A stretch of 64,000 nt of DNA from Amycolatopsis alkalitolerans (GTDB taxonomy: Bacteria; Actinomycetota; Actinomycetes; Mycobacteriales; Pseudonocardiaceae): contig NZ_VDFW01000006.1 in NCBI RefSeq assembly GCF_006152065.1, positions 214,714-278,713 on the forward strand, read 5' to 3'. A program made the position numbers and the translations under genes. This document shows, in pieces, positions 35,092 through 43,652 of this stretch. Under the pieces are notes generated by a model. The model searched no databases. It saw only the letters and a program-made list of their open reading frames with translations, and was not told where the DNA came from. The first letter of the stretch is position 1; the number at the start of each line of letters is the position of its first letter.

Positions 35092-36561
35092 ATGACCAAT
35101 CCGCAGCAGTCGGGCAATCAGGGGCTGGGTCAGTACAACCAGGACGGCCAGTACGTCTCCCCCGAGGAGCAGCTCAAGCAGGAGCTCAAGGCCCAGGGGT
35201 ACGACCCCAACAGCAAGGGCTTCTGGGACACCTTCGAGAACATGCTCGCGCAGGCGAAGGCGAACGCGAGCGCCACCCAGCAGCGCACCCAGCAATCGCA
35301 GCAGCTGAGCCAGGGGGTCGACTACCGGACCGGCCTCCCGACGCCGGACACGCTCTACCAGAGCTACGACCACCAGCGGCTCTTCAACATGGTCCAGACG
35401 GTCAGCCCGTCCCAGGTCACTGGCGTCTCGAGCTCCTGGACCCAGCTCGCCAACGCGATGGCCACCTTCGGGCAGCAGCTGGGCCAGGCGGCGAACAACT
35501 CGGGCGCCACGTGGAAGGGTGACGCGGCCGAGTCGGCGCACAACTTCGTTTCCGGGCTCGGCACGTGGAGCGACCAGAGCGGCCAGGCCGCGCAGCTCGC
35601 GGCCGACCAGGTGTACAGCCAGTCTTCGGCGGCCGAGTCCGCGAAGAACACCATGCCCGAGCCCATCCCGTTCAGCTGGACCGACGAGATCAAGAGTTGG
35701 GGATCCTCGGGCCCGTTCGACCTCGTCGACAACATCAACAAGTCCCTCCAGAAGCAGAAGGACAGCCAGGACGCCCACGACCAGGCCGTACAGGTCATGT
35801 CGTCCTACGACCAGAACCTCTACTCGGCCGCGTCCAAGGCCCCGGCGTTCAACCCGCCGCCCACCTTCGACCCGCCCGCGGGCGGGTCGGTCGGCCACGT
35901 CAGCGGCGGGCTCGACGGCACCAACTCATCCTCGTACACCGGCCCCACGGGCGGCAGCGTCGGCGCGAGCGGCGGCGCCCACAGCGGTCAGACCAGCGGC
36001 TCGGGCTCGGTCAGCGGCAACCTCTCCGGCTTCACCCCGCCTACGCTCAACGCGGGTGTCAAGACCGGCGGCAGCAGCACGCCCGGCCGGACCAGCGCCC
36101 AGAACTTCCAGCCGAGCAGCGGCACCATCAACCCCAACGCCACCTCGGGCCTCGGCCAGAACGGTCTCGGCTCGATGGGCGCGATGCCGATGGGCGGGCT
36201 GGCCGGTGCCGGTGGCATGGGCGGCGACGAGGCGTACTCCAGCAAGCTCGGCCGTGGCGGGGCCAGTGGATTCGGCCCCGGCGGCGGTGGTTCGGCAGCC
36301 AGCAGCGGCAGCGCCGGAGCGGGCGCGCAGAGCGGCGCCAGGGCAGGGGGCGCCGGCGCGGCCGAGACAGCCGCGGGTGCTGGTGGCCGTGGCGCGACCG
36401 GGGCCACCGGGCGCAGCGGTATGGGCGGCATGGGCCACGGCGGCAAGGGCCAGGGCGGCGAAGACGACGAGCACCAGCGCCCGTCGTGGCTGATCGAGCC
36501 CGACCCGGACGACGTCTTCGGCACCAGCGAGCGCACCGCCCCGCCGGTCATCGGGGAGTGA
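35092..36561 (+). CDS. PPE/EspB-like type VII secretion substrate
   Basis: 489 residues. The N-terminal ~230 residues are helical and contain SSSWTQLANAMATFGQQL and WKGDAAESAHNFVSGLGTW, the paired W-x-G/WxxL pattern of PPE or WXG-fold proteins. Residues about 255-455 are a low-complexity Gly/Ser/Ala region. The C-terminus reads RPSWLIEPDPDDVFG...APPVIGE, a tail shared by many Pseudonocardiaceae PPE-domain proteins. It is likely exported by an ESX system encoded elsewhere. It follows the lipoprotein gene by 2 bp. Confidence 0.75.
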   Translation: MTNPQQSGNQGLGQYNQDGQYVSPEEQLKQELKAQGYDPNSKGFWDTFENMLAQAKANASATQQRTQQSQQLSQGVDYRTGLPTPDTLYQSYDHQRLFNMVQTVSPSQVTGVSSSWTQLANAMATFGQQLGQAANNSGATWKGDAAESAHNFVSGLGTWSDQSGQAAQLAADQVYSQSSAAESAKNTMPEPIPFSWTDEIKSWGSSGPFDLVDNINKSLQKQKDSQDAHDQAVQVMSSYDQNLYSAASKAPAFNPPPTFDPPAGGSVGHVSGGLDGTNSSSYTGPTGGSVGASGGAHSGQTSGSGSVSGNLSGFTPPTLNAGVKTGGSSTPGRTSAQNFQPSSGTINPNATSGLGQNGLGSMGAMPMGGLAGAGGMGGDEAYSSKLGRGGASGFGPGGGGSAASSGSAGAGAQSGARAGGAGAAETAAGAGGRGATGATGRSGMGGMGHGGKGQGGEDDEHQRPSWLIEPDPDDVFGTSERTAPPVIGE

Positions 36562-36566
36562 CCGCG

Positions 36567-36809
36567 TCAGCGCAGTCCGAATACCTTTCCTTTTCGCTGC
36601 AGGTCGTCGATATAGGCGACGGCCACATGCGCGAAATTGATCGAGACCGTGGTTTCCTCTTTGGTCCGTACGGATTCCGTTGAACCGTGTTCGAGCAGCA
36701 GGTGGAGTCTCGACGCGAGTTCCTTCACGCCTTCCTCGGGCAGGGCGAACACCAACGGTTCGCCGCCCGCGGTGAGGTGCAGGATGAGCGCGGGTTTCGT
36801 ATCGGTCAT
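36567..36809 (-). CDS. Small conserved-looking protein of unknown function
   Basis: 80 residues, soluble. It has a beta-rich first part (LILHLTAGGEPLVFALPEE), a helix (VKELASRLHLLLEHG) and ends FAHVAVAYIDDLQRKGKVFGLR. I do not recognise the family. The ATG is preceded by GTAGAGG. It lies between the convergent end of the PPE-like gene (5 bp) and, divergently, espG (123 bp). Placement suggests it belongs with the type VII genes. Confidence 0.55.
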   Translation of the reverse strand: MTDTKPALILHLTAGGEPLVFALPEEGVKELASRLHLLLEHGSTESVRTKEETTVSINFAHVAVAYIDDLQRKGKVFGLR

Positions 36810-36931
36810 GCCTCTACCACAGCAGTTCCGGATCTTGTGCGGCAACCGGGTTCGCTGAGGGCAGAGAGGGCAACAACGGTGCCCGTTATCGATTAAAGTG
36901 CTGCACGGACGATTCCGAGGGGGAAGTGCCG

Positions 36932-37684
36932 ATGCCACACCAGTTCGCGCTGTCGCTGACGGCGCTGGATGTGCTGCTCGAGCAGCTGCGGCTAGGCCGC
37001 GCACCGGCACCGTTCGAAGTGCCCTTCACCGGCGGCACCGTCGACGAGCGGGCCCAGGTGCGCGGTGCGGTGTTCCGCGAGCTCGAAAACCGCGGGCTCG
37101 CCGGTCACGGCCGGTTCGACCCGGATCTGGAGCTCGCCCTGCACACCTTCGTCGGCGCCCCCGTCGCCATCACGGCCGTCGCGCAGCTCGACGACGGTGA
37201 GCAGCTCTTCGCCCGCGCCGCCTCGAACGGGCAGTACGCCATGGTCGTCAAGCAGGACAGGGATTCGTTGATCTTCACCGGCGCCCGCCCCACGGCGATC
37301 GTGCCCGGCATCGTCGACCTGCTGCCCGTTACCCGCGCCGCCGCCGGGCAGTCGGTCACCGTGGCGAAGCCGGCGAAGCGGCCGAAACATCGCCTGGAAG
37401 AGGACGACCACTTCGCGGACGTGAGCAGACCCCGGTCGACCGCGCCGGCGCAGATGCGGATGGTCGAGCGCATCTTCGCGAAGCCGAAGCTGCGCATCGG
37501 ACAGTTCAGCGCCGTCGTACGCGGGCAGCGGCTCACCCCGACGGCCTGGTTCGACACCGAGGAAGGGCGCTACTTCGTCACGTCGCGCGAGGCCGAGGAC
37601 GGCCAGAGCTGGGTCACCTACGCGCCCGCGGACAGCGCCCGCATCGCGCACCACATCTTCGAGCAGATCCAGCCGTATCAGTAG
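36932..37684 (+). CDS. EspG-family ESX secretion chaperone
   Basis: 250 residues. HQFALSLTALDVLLEQL at the start, AVAQLDDGEQLFARAASNGQYAMVVKQD in the central sheet, and PTAWFDTEEGRYFVTSREAEDGQSWVTYAPAD near the C-terminus match the EspG fold. EspG binds PE/PPE proteins in the cytosol and delivers them to their ESX system; the PPE-like protein at 35092 is the obvious client. ATG 36932 has GAGGGGGAA upstream; GTG 36926 is possible. The last 7 bp overlap glfT1 on the other strand. Confidence 0.8.
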   Translation: MPHQFALSLTALDVLLEQLRLGRAPAPFEVPFTGGTVDERAQVRGAVFRELENRGLAGHGRFDPDLELALHTFVGAPVAITAVAQLDDGEQLFARAASNGQYAMVVKQDRDSLIFTGARPTAIVPGIVDLLPVTRAAAGQSVTVAKPAKRPKHRLEEDDHFADVSRPRSTAPAQMRMVERIFAKPKLRIGQFSAVVRGQRLTPTAWFDTEEGRYFVTSREAEDGQSWVTYAPADSARIAHHIFEQIQPYQ

Positions 37685-38589
37685 CGGAAGAAACGTTCGC
37701 GCTGCCCTTGGCGCACGAGCTTCAGCCACTGCAGGAACGCCTTCGGGTTCCGCTTGATGCCCACGAAGTACAGCCCGAAGCGGACCACCTCGAGCGCGCC
37801 GATCTTGCGCATTCCCGGCTGGGACAGCAGGTACCCGCGGTTGCGGTAGGTGTAGTACCGCTTGACCTCGTTCTCCGGATCCTGCGCGTGGAACCGCCCG
37901 CGGAGCATGGGCTTGAACTCGTCCGAGCCGTCCGGATGCAGGTAGGAGACCTTCAGCGAGGTGCCGAACGGCAGGCCCGAGCGCACCAGCCGCCGGTGCA
38001 CCTCGACCTCGTCGCCGCGGAAGAACAGCCGTAGATCCGGCACCCCGACGACGTCGAGGGTAGACGCGCGGAACAGCGCGCCGTTGAACAGCGAAGCGAT
38101 CCCGGGCAGGAAATCGGTGCCCAGTTCGGACGCGGATCGCTTCCAGGTCAGGCCGCGGCGCAAGGGGAACGCGAGCTTCGCGGGGGCGTCGATATTCGTC
38201 ACGACCGGCGAAACCTCGGCGAGGCCGCGTTTTTCCGCCTCGGCCAGCAGTACCTCGAGCACGTGCTCGTCCGCGGGCCTGCCGTCGTCGTCCGCGAGCC
38301 AGACCCAGTCCGCGCCGAGCGACAGCGCGTGCAGCATGCCGAGCGCGAACCCGCCGGCGCCACCGAGGTTCCGGTGCGAGGGCAGGTAGGTGAACGGCAG
38401 CGGGAACGACTCGACGACCGCGCGCGCGGGCTGGTCCGGCCCGTTGTCGACGACGACGAGATGGTCGACCGCCCTGGTCTGGGCGGCGATGACCTTCAGC
38501 GAGTCCGCGAGCAGTTCACGGCGGTGCCTGGTGACCACGACGGCCACCACGGCGCCCTTGCCGAGCGGCGCCTGCTCGGGATGCGTCAT
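37678..38589 (-). CDS. glfT1: Galactofuranosyltransferase GlfT1
   Basis: 303-residue GT2-family protein. VVVTRHRRELLADSL at the start, DHLVVVDNGP, NLGGAGGFALGMLHAL, and the metal motif LADDDGRPADE; FFRGDEVEVHRRL gives the second acidic cluster. GlfT1 starts the galactan by adding the first galactofuranoses to the decaprenyl-PP-GlcNAc-Rha primer. The gene follows wzt by one base with GGAGAG as RBS, the same wzm-wzt-glfT1 grouping as Rv3781-Rv3783. Confidence 0.9.
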   Translation of the reverse strand: MTHPEQAPLGKGAVVAVVVTRHRRELLADSLKVIAAQTRAVDHLVVVDNGPDQPARAVVESFPLPFTYLPSHRNLGGAGGFALGMLHALSLGADWVWLADDDGRPADEHVLEVLLAEAEKRGLAEVSPVVTNIDAPAKLAFPLRRGLTWKRSASELGTDFLPGIASLFNGALFRASTLDVVGVPDLRLFFRGDEVEVHRRLVRSGLPFGTSLKVSYLHPDGSDEFKPMLRGRFHAQDPENEVKRYYTYRNRGYLLSQPGMRKIGALEVVRFGLYFVGIKRNPKAFLQWLKLVRQGQRERFFRY

Positions 38590-38590
38590 G

Positions 38591-39403
38591 TCACTCTCCG
38601 TTGACGACGGCCGCGGGTTCGACCCCGAGCCGCTCGGCCGTTTCCGTGCTGATGTTCTCGTACGGGTCACGGCCCTTGTACGCGGTCAGAACGTCACGCA
38701 GGGAACCTTGCATGCGCATCCGGCCCTCGTCCATCCAGACGGCCGTGGTGCACAGCTCCAACAGTAGGTCGTCGGCGTGCGAAGCGAAGACCAACATGCC
38801 GGAGCGGCGCACGAGGTCGACGAGGCGGTCCCGGGCCTTGTTCAGGAAGGCCGCGTCGACCGCGCCGATGCCCTCGTCCAGGATCAGGATCTCCGGGTCG
38901 ATCGTGGTGACTACGCCGAGCGCGAGCCGCACGCGCATACCGGTCGAGTACGTCCGCAGCGGCATCTGCAGGTAGTCGCCGAGTTCGGTGAATTCGGCGA
39001 TGTCGTCGACCCGCTTCTCCATCTGCTTGCGGGTCATCCCGAGAAACAGGCCGCGAATCATGATGTTCTCGTAGCCGGAGATCTCCGGGTCCATCCCGAT
39101 GCCCAGGTCGAACACCGGTGCGACCTTGCCCACGACGTGGGCGGAGCCGCGGGTAGGCTCGTAGATGCCCGAAAGCAGCCGCAGCAGCGTCGACTTCCCG
39201 GCGCCGTTGTGCCCGACGAGGCCGACCCGGTCACCGTCGGACAGCGACAGCGAAACGTCTTGCAGAGCCTCGATGACCGGCACCTTGCTCGCGGTGCCGA
39301 TCTTGCCGCCCACCTTGCCGAGCACCCTTTTCTTGAGCGAACGAGTCTTCGCGTCGAAGATCGGGAAGTCGACGAAGGCGTTGTGCACCTCAATGCTGAC
39401 CAT
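38591..39403 (-). CDS. wzt: ABC transporter ATPase for lipid-linked galactan (Wzt-like, Rv3781-like)
   Basis: 270 residues. Walker A GHNGAGKST (64-72), signature region TYSTGMRVRLALG (about 151-163), Walker B ILILDEG (172-178) and the switch His in ASHADD. The sequence is of the polysaccharide-export type, and there is no C-terminal glycan-binding domain. With the Wzm-like permease it moves the lipid-linked galactan across the membrane. Its stop is one base before glfT1; it begins 9 bp after wzm. Confidence 0.92.
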   Translation of the reverse strand: MVSIEVHNAFVDFPIFDAKTRSLKKRVLGKVGGKIGTASKVPVIEALQDVSLSLSDGDRVGLVGHNGAGKSTLLRLLSGIYEPTRGSAHVVGKVAPVFDLGIGMDPEISGYENIMIRGLFLGMTRKQMEKRVDDIAEFTELGDYLQMPLRTYSTGMRVRLALGVVTTIDPEILILDEGIGAVDAAFLNKARDRLVDLVRRSGMLVFASHADDLLLELCTTAVWMDEGRMRMQGSLRDVLTAYKGRDPYENISTETAERLGVEPAAVVNGE

Positions 39404-39412
39404 GTTCTCTTC

Positions 39413-40378
39413 TCACACCCAGTAGGAGACGCGGGCACGGTAGTTGCGCATCGCGAGCAGCGCGAGCAGCCAGCCCACGACGGTGATGCCCAGCACGACC
39501 AGCCAGCTGCCGATGCTCACCGCCTGCCCGATGAGCGGCGCACGCAGGATCTGGACGAAGTGGTAGAAGGGGTTCAGGTGCACGATCGGCACCACCCAGC
39601 GGGCGAGTTCGGCGCGGGCGCCGTGGCCGTAGAGCTGGTCGATCGGCCAGACGATCGGGGTCATGTAGAACAGCAGCTGGATCAGTGAGTTGATCAGCTG
39701 CGGGATGTCCCGGTACCGCGTCGAGATGATGCCCAGCAGCAGGGTCAGCCAGCCCGCGTTGAGCGCCAGCAGCAGGAACGCCGGGATGGCGCTCAGCGAG
39801 TACCACCCGAGACCGGGGTGGCAGATGATCGTCTCCCCCGCCGTGCAGGTGCCGTGGTTGAGGTCGTAGGTGTGGCTGAGGCTGCCGAAGAAGATCGCCA
39901 CGATGACGACCACCACGATGATGTTGTGCGCGAACATCAGCGTCTGCCGCCACACCGTCCGCAGCATGTACACCGTCAACGGCGCCCGGATCTGCTTGAT
40001 CAGGCCCTCGTTCGAGATGAACGTCTCCATGCCCTCGGCAAGGCAGCCGCTGATGAACGTCCAGACGATGAACCCGGTCGCGATATAGGGCAAGAACGTC
40101 GAAACGTGCAAACCCCACAGTGTCGAGTAGAGAATGCCGAGGCCGAGCGAGATGACACCCTGGCTGATGGTGATCCAGAACGGGCCGATCACCGAGCGGC
40201 GGTAGCGCTGCTTGATGTCCTGCCAGCCGAGGTGGGTCCACAGCTCACGCTGGGCGAACCCTTCGCGGATGTCGTCGATCGCGCGCCGGAACGAACGGCT
40301 GTTCGCCGACGGCACGGTGTGACCCTGGCTGGCGGTCACGGGATCACCGGTCTGATCGACCGTGCTGGTGGCATGCAC
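39413..40378 (-). CDS. wzm: ABC-2 type permease for lipid-linked galactan (Wzm-like, Rv3783-like)
   Basis: 321 residues, six TM helices after a ~60-residue cytosolic N-terminus. LGWQDIKQRYRRSVIGPFWI (split: QDIKQRYRRS and GPFWI) is the amphipathic start of ABC-2 polysaccharide permeases. LLFYMTPIVWPIDQL and NPFYHFVQILRAPL are the conserved TM5-6 region. It pairs with the ATPase at 38591. GTG start 40378; GTG 40339 is possible. It is divergent from the second glfT2, with 194 bp between, which should hold both promoters. Confidence 0.9.
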   Translation of the reverse strand: MHATSTVDQTGDPVTASQGHTVPSANSRSFRRAIDDIREGFAQRELWTHLGWQDIKQRYRRSVIGPFWITISQGVISLGLGILYSTLWGLHVSTFLPYIATGFIVWTFISGCLAEGMETFISNEGLIKQIRAPLTVYMLRTVWRQTLMFAHNIIVVVVIVAIFFGSLSHTYDLNHGTCTAGETIICHPGLGWYSLSAIPAFLLLALNAGWLTLLLGIISTRYRDIPQLINSLIQLLFYMTPIVWPIDQLYGHGARAELARWVVPIVHLNPFYHFVQILRAPLIGQAVSIGSWLVVLGITVVGWLLALLAMRNYRARVSYWV

Positions 40379-40572
40379 CCGCCCAGGGTAGCGACCTGGG
40401 GTGTGACGTCCCGTTGAGGGCGGGCAACCACATGGTCAACGGGGGCGTCATCATTCGGGGCGGGTGATTTACCCGCTTCCGCGCCAGGTAGCGTGTGATC
40501 CTGATTCCGCCGAGGCGCTGGGGCCTTCGCTGTTTCCACAAAAACAAATCCTGAAATGGGGTGTCGATCGGC

Positions 40573-42438
40573 ATGACCCAGAACGTGGTTGCCGAGCCGG
40601 AGAACCGGCCGGAGAGTCAGGGCGGCGAGCCCGGGCGGTTGCTCGCGCAGCGGACGTTCTTCGCCGCACGCTCGTTCCCCGCTCCGGACGCCATGTACGC
40701 CGCCGCCACGCTGGGCGCCGCGGTCACCGAGCGTGAACGTGTCACGGTCGAACCCCATGCGCAGGTCACCACCAACACCTACTTCGGCCGGTTTCCCGCC
40801 AGCTACTGGCAGCGCTACACCGAGGTCGCGAGCTGCGACCTCGAGGCCGTGGTCACCGGTTCGGGCAAGCTCGCGATCACCGCGTCGGACAGCCACGGGG
40901 ACCCCAGGACGGTGGCGCACAAGGTCGTCGAAGGCGCCGAGCGCGAGCCCATCCGGCTGACCGCCCCGATCGACCGGTTCGTCGACGGCGGTGCGCTGTG
41001 GCTGGACATCGAGACCGGTGGCGAGCGCCTCATCGTCGAGAACGTGCGCTGGACGGTGGCCGCCGCGAAGACGCCGCGCCCGATCTCGGTCGTCATCTGC
41101 ACCCACAACCGCGCCGACTACTGCATCGAGACGCTGGTCGAACTCGCCGAGGACCCGGTCGTCCGCGACTACGTCACGGCCGTGCACGTCACCGACCAGG
41201 GCACCGACACGGTCGACTCGCGCGAGCGCTTCGCGCAGGTCAAGGAGTTGCTCGGCGACAAGCTCCGCTACGTCCGCCAGCCCAACCTCGGCGGCGCCGG
41301 CGGGTTCACCCGCGGCATGTACGAGACACTCGAGGGCCCGGGCGGTGAAGACGCGCACATCCTGTTGATGGACGACGACATCAAGCTCGAGTCGGACACC
41401 ATCATGCGGATCAGCGCGCTCGCCAACAGCACCACCGAGCCCGCCGTGATCGGCGGCCAGAACCTGTGTGAACTGCATCCCGACCGGCTGTTCGTCGACG
41501 CGGACGTCGCGGACCTGCCGAAGCTGCGCGCCGGCATCGACCGCAGCGAGTCGCTGTCGCAGCGCAGCATGCTCGACCACAGCCAGGAACGCCGCGTGGA
41601 CGCGACGCACAACGCGTGGTGGTGCTGCCTGCTCCCGGCCGAGGTCGTGCGCGCGGTCGGGTACCCGCTGCCGATCTTCTTCCAGTGGGACGACGTCGAG
41701 TACGGCCTGCGCGCTCGGGGCGCCGGGTTCTTCACGGTCACCCTGCCCGGTGCCGGGGTGTGGCACCAGGACCTGTACTGGAAGGGCTGGGACGACTGGG
41801 CCCGCTACTTCCACTACCGCAACGGCCTGATCACTGGGGCGCTGCACAACCAGTTGCGGCCCAAGGAGATGGCCCAGTTCCTGCTCACCGAGTTCATGCA
41901 GACGCTGGCCTCGATGCAGTACGGCCTGGCGGCGACCATGATCAAGGCGATCGAGGACTTCCTGGACGGTCCGGGCACGCTGGACGACGGCGGCGCGAAC
42001 GTGGTGCCGTCGATCCGCATGCTGCGCGCCGAGTACCCGGAGACGCACATCGTGCCTGCGGCCAACAGCGGGGTGCGGGCCGATCACGCGCCGATCGTCC
42101 GCTCGGGCTGGGAGCCGTCGAAGCCGACGCTCGTGCTGCTCAAGCGCCTGGCCATGCAGTACCTCGACAAGCCGGGCGGCGGTGCGGCGATCCGTTCCGG
42201 TGACGAGGCGTGGTGGCATGTGTCGCTGTTCCGCACCGCGGTCGTCACCGACGCTTCGCAGACCGGGGTGCGCGTGCGCCGCCTGGACAAGAAGCTGATG
42301 ACGAAGCTCGGCAAGCAGGGCCTCGCCGTCCTGTGGCGGCTTCGCCAGGAAGGTGCCGAGACCGTCCGCCGGTACCACCAGGAGCAGCCGCGGCTGACCG
42401 GCAAGGAGAACTGGGAGCGCCTCTTCGGGGCGCGATGA
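40573..42438 (+). CDS. Second GlfT2-like galactofuranosyltransferase
   Basis: About 621 residues, colinear with the GlfT2 at 31954: NTYFGRFPASYWQRYT, QPNLGGAGGFTRGMYE, metal motif MDDDIKLES, NAWWCCLLP, FFQWDDVEYGLRA, GAGVWHQDLYW and C-terminal LTGKENWERLFG. All catalytic acidic residues and the His are kept, so it should be active. ATG 40573 is preferred over GTG 40561. The stop overlaps the next gene by ATGA, linking it to the nonulosonic-acid genes. It may be the main galactan polymerase, or a transferase with changed linkage or acceptor specificity. Confidence 0.88.
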   Translation: MTQNVVAEPENRPESQGGEPGRLLAQRTFFAARSFPAPDAMYAAATLGAAVTERERVTVEPHAQVTTNTYFGRFPASYWQRYTEVASCDLEAVVTGSGKLAITASDSHGDPRTVAHKVVEGAEREPIRLTAPIDRFVDGGALWLDIETGGERLIVENVRWTVAAAKTPRPISVVICTHNRADYCIETLVELAEDPVVRDYVTAVHVTDQGTDTVDSRERFAQVKELLGDKLRYVRQPNLGGAGGFTRGMYETLEGPGGEDAHILLMDDDIKLESDTIMRISALANSTTEPAVIGGQNLCELHPDRLFVDADVADLPKLRAGIDRSESLSQRSMLDHSQERRVDATHNAWWCCLLPAEVVRAVGYPLPIFFQWDDVEYGLRARGAGFFTVTLPGAGVWHQDLYWKGWDDWARYFHYRNGLITGALHNQLRPKEMAQFLLTEFMQTLASMQYGLAATMIKAIEDFLDGPGTLDDGGANVVPSIRMLRAEYPETHIVPAANSGVRADHAPIVRSGWEPSKPTLVLLKRLAMQYLDKPGGGAAIRSGDEAWWHVSLFRTAVVTDASQTGVRVRRLDKKLMTKLGKQGLAVLWRLRQEGAETVRRYHQEQPRLTGKENWERLFGAR

Positions 42439-43652
42439 GCGGGTTCCGTACCCTCACCCAGGTGGTTGAACACGACGGGACCCGGGTCCTGGCCGTCGTC
42501 CCGGCCAGGGGCGGCTCGAAAGGCGTGCCCGGCAAGAACCTCGCGAGGGTCGGCGAGGAGCCGCTGATCTCGCGAGCGGTGCGGGCGCTGCGTTCGTCCT
42601 CCCGGGTCGACGAGGTCGTCGTCAGCACCGACAGCCCGGATATCGGCGCCGTCGCGGAACTCGCCGGTGCCTCCGTGCTGCCGCGCCCGGACGAACTGTC
42701 CGGTGACGCCGTGTCATCGGAGGCGGTGCTGCTGCACTCGCTGGACATGTTCGAGGAGGAGCACGGTTACGCGCCCGAAGTGGTCCTGCTCGTGCAATGC
42801 ACTTCGCCGTTCATCGCCACCGAGACCATCGACAAAGTCGTTTCCCAGATCCTGGACGACGGGTGGGACTGCGCCTTCACGGCCGTCCGCGTGCACGAGT
42901 TCCTGTGGCAGCGGGACGCCCACGGCGCCGCGGTCGCGGTCAACCACGACGCCGCCGTCCGGCCGCGGCGCCAGGAACGCACGCCCGAGTTCCGCGAGAC
43001 CGGCGCCGTGTACGGGATGCGCGTGCCCGGCTTTCGCGCCGCGCGGCACCGGTTCTTCGGGCGCATCGGCCTCATCGAGACGCCCGCGAAGCATGCGATC
43101 GAGATCGACACGGCCGAGGATCTCGCGATCGCCCGCGCGCTGGCGGCCACGATGGAGCCGTTCGCGATCGACCTCGACGTGGACGCGGTGGTCACCGACT
43201 TCGACGGCGTGCACACCGACGACCGCGCGCTGGTCCTGCAGGACGGCACCGAGGGCGTCCTGGTCAGCCGGTCCGACGGCGCGGGCGTCGCCCGGCTGCT
43301 CGCGGCCGGTGTGCCGATGATGATCCTCTCGGTCGAGGAGAATCCGGTGGTCGCGGCCAGGGCCCGGAAGCTCGGCGTCGAGGTGCTGCACGGGGTGGGC
43401 GACAAGGCGGCCGTGCTCAAGACCTGGCTCGCCGAGCAGCGGCTGGACCCGGCGCGCGTCGCGTACGTCGGCAACGATCTGCGGGATCTGCCGGCGATGG
43501 CGCAGATCGGCTGGCCCATCGCGGTGCACGACGCGCAGCCGGAGGTGCGCCAGGCCGCGCGTCTGGTGCTGAGCCGGACCGGTGGTTCCGGTGCGGTCCG
43601 GGAACTGGCCGATCTCGTCATGCAGGCGGTCGAACGGAGGAAAGAACAGTGA
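42435..43652 (+). CDS. CMP-nonulosonate synthetase fused to KdsC-like HAD phosphatase
   Basis: 405 residues, two domains. Residues about 17-240 are a NeuA-type cytidylyltransferase (VVPARGGSKGVPGKNL nucleotide loop, LLVQCTSPF, EIDTAEDLAIARAL). Residues about 245-400 are a KdsC/C0-type HAD phosphatase with motif I DFDGVHTDD, SRSDGAGVARL, motif III Lys in GDKAAVL and motif IV GNDLRDLPAM; none of the catalytic residues is missing. The fusion could dephosphorylate a nonulosonate-9-phosphate and then activate it with CTP. It overlaps glfT2-2 (ATGA) and neuB (GTGA). Confidence 0.87.
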   Translation: MSGFRTLTQVVEHDGTRVLAVVPARGGSKGVPGKNLARVGEEPLISRAVRALRSSSRVDEVVVSTDSPDIGAVAELAGASVLPRPDELSGDAVSSEAVLLHSLDMFEEEHGYAPEVVLLVQCTSPFIATETIDKVVSQILDDGWDCAFTAVRVHEFLWQRDAHGAAVAVNHDAAVRPRRQERTPEFRETGAVYGMRVPGFRAARHRFFGRIGLIETPAKHAIEIDTAEDLAIARALAATMEPFAIDLDVDAVVTDFDGVHTDDRALVLQDGTEGVLVSRSDGAGVARLLAAGVPMMILSVEENPVVAARARKLGVEVLHGVGDKAAVLKTWLAEQRLDPARVAYVGNDLRDLPAMAQIGWPIAVHDAQPEVRQAARLVLSRTGGSGAVRELADLVMQAVERRKEQ

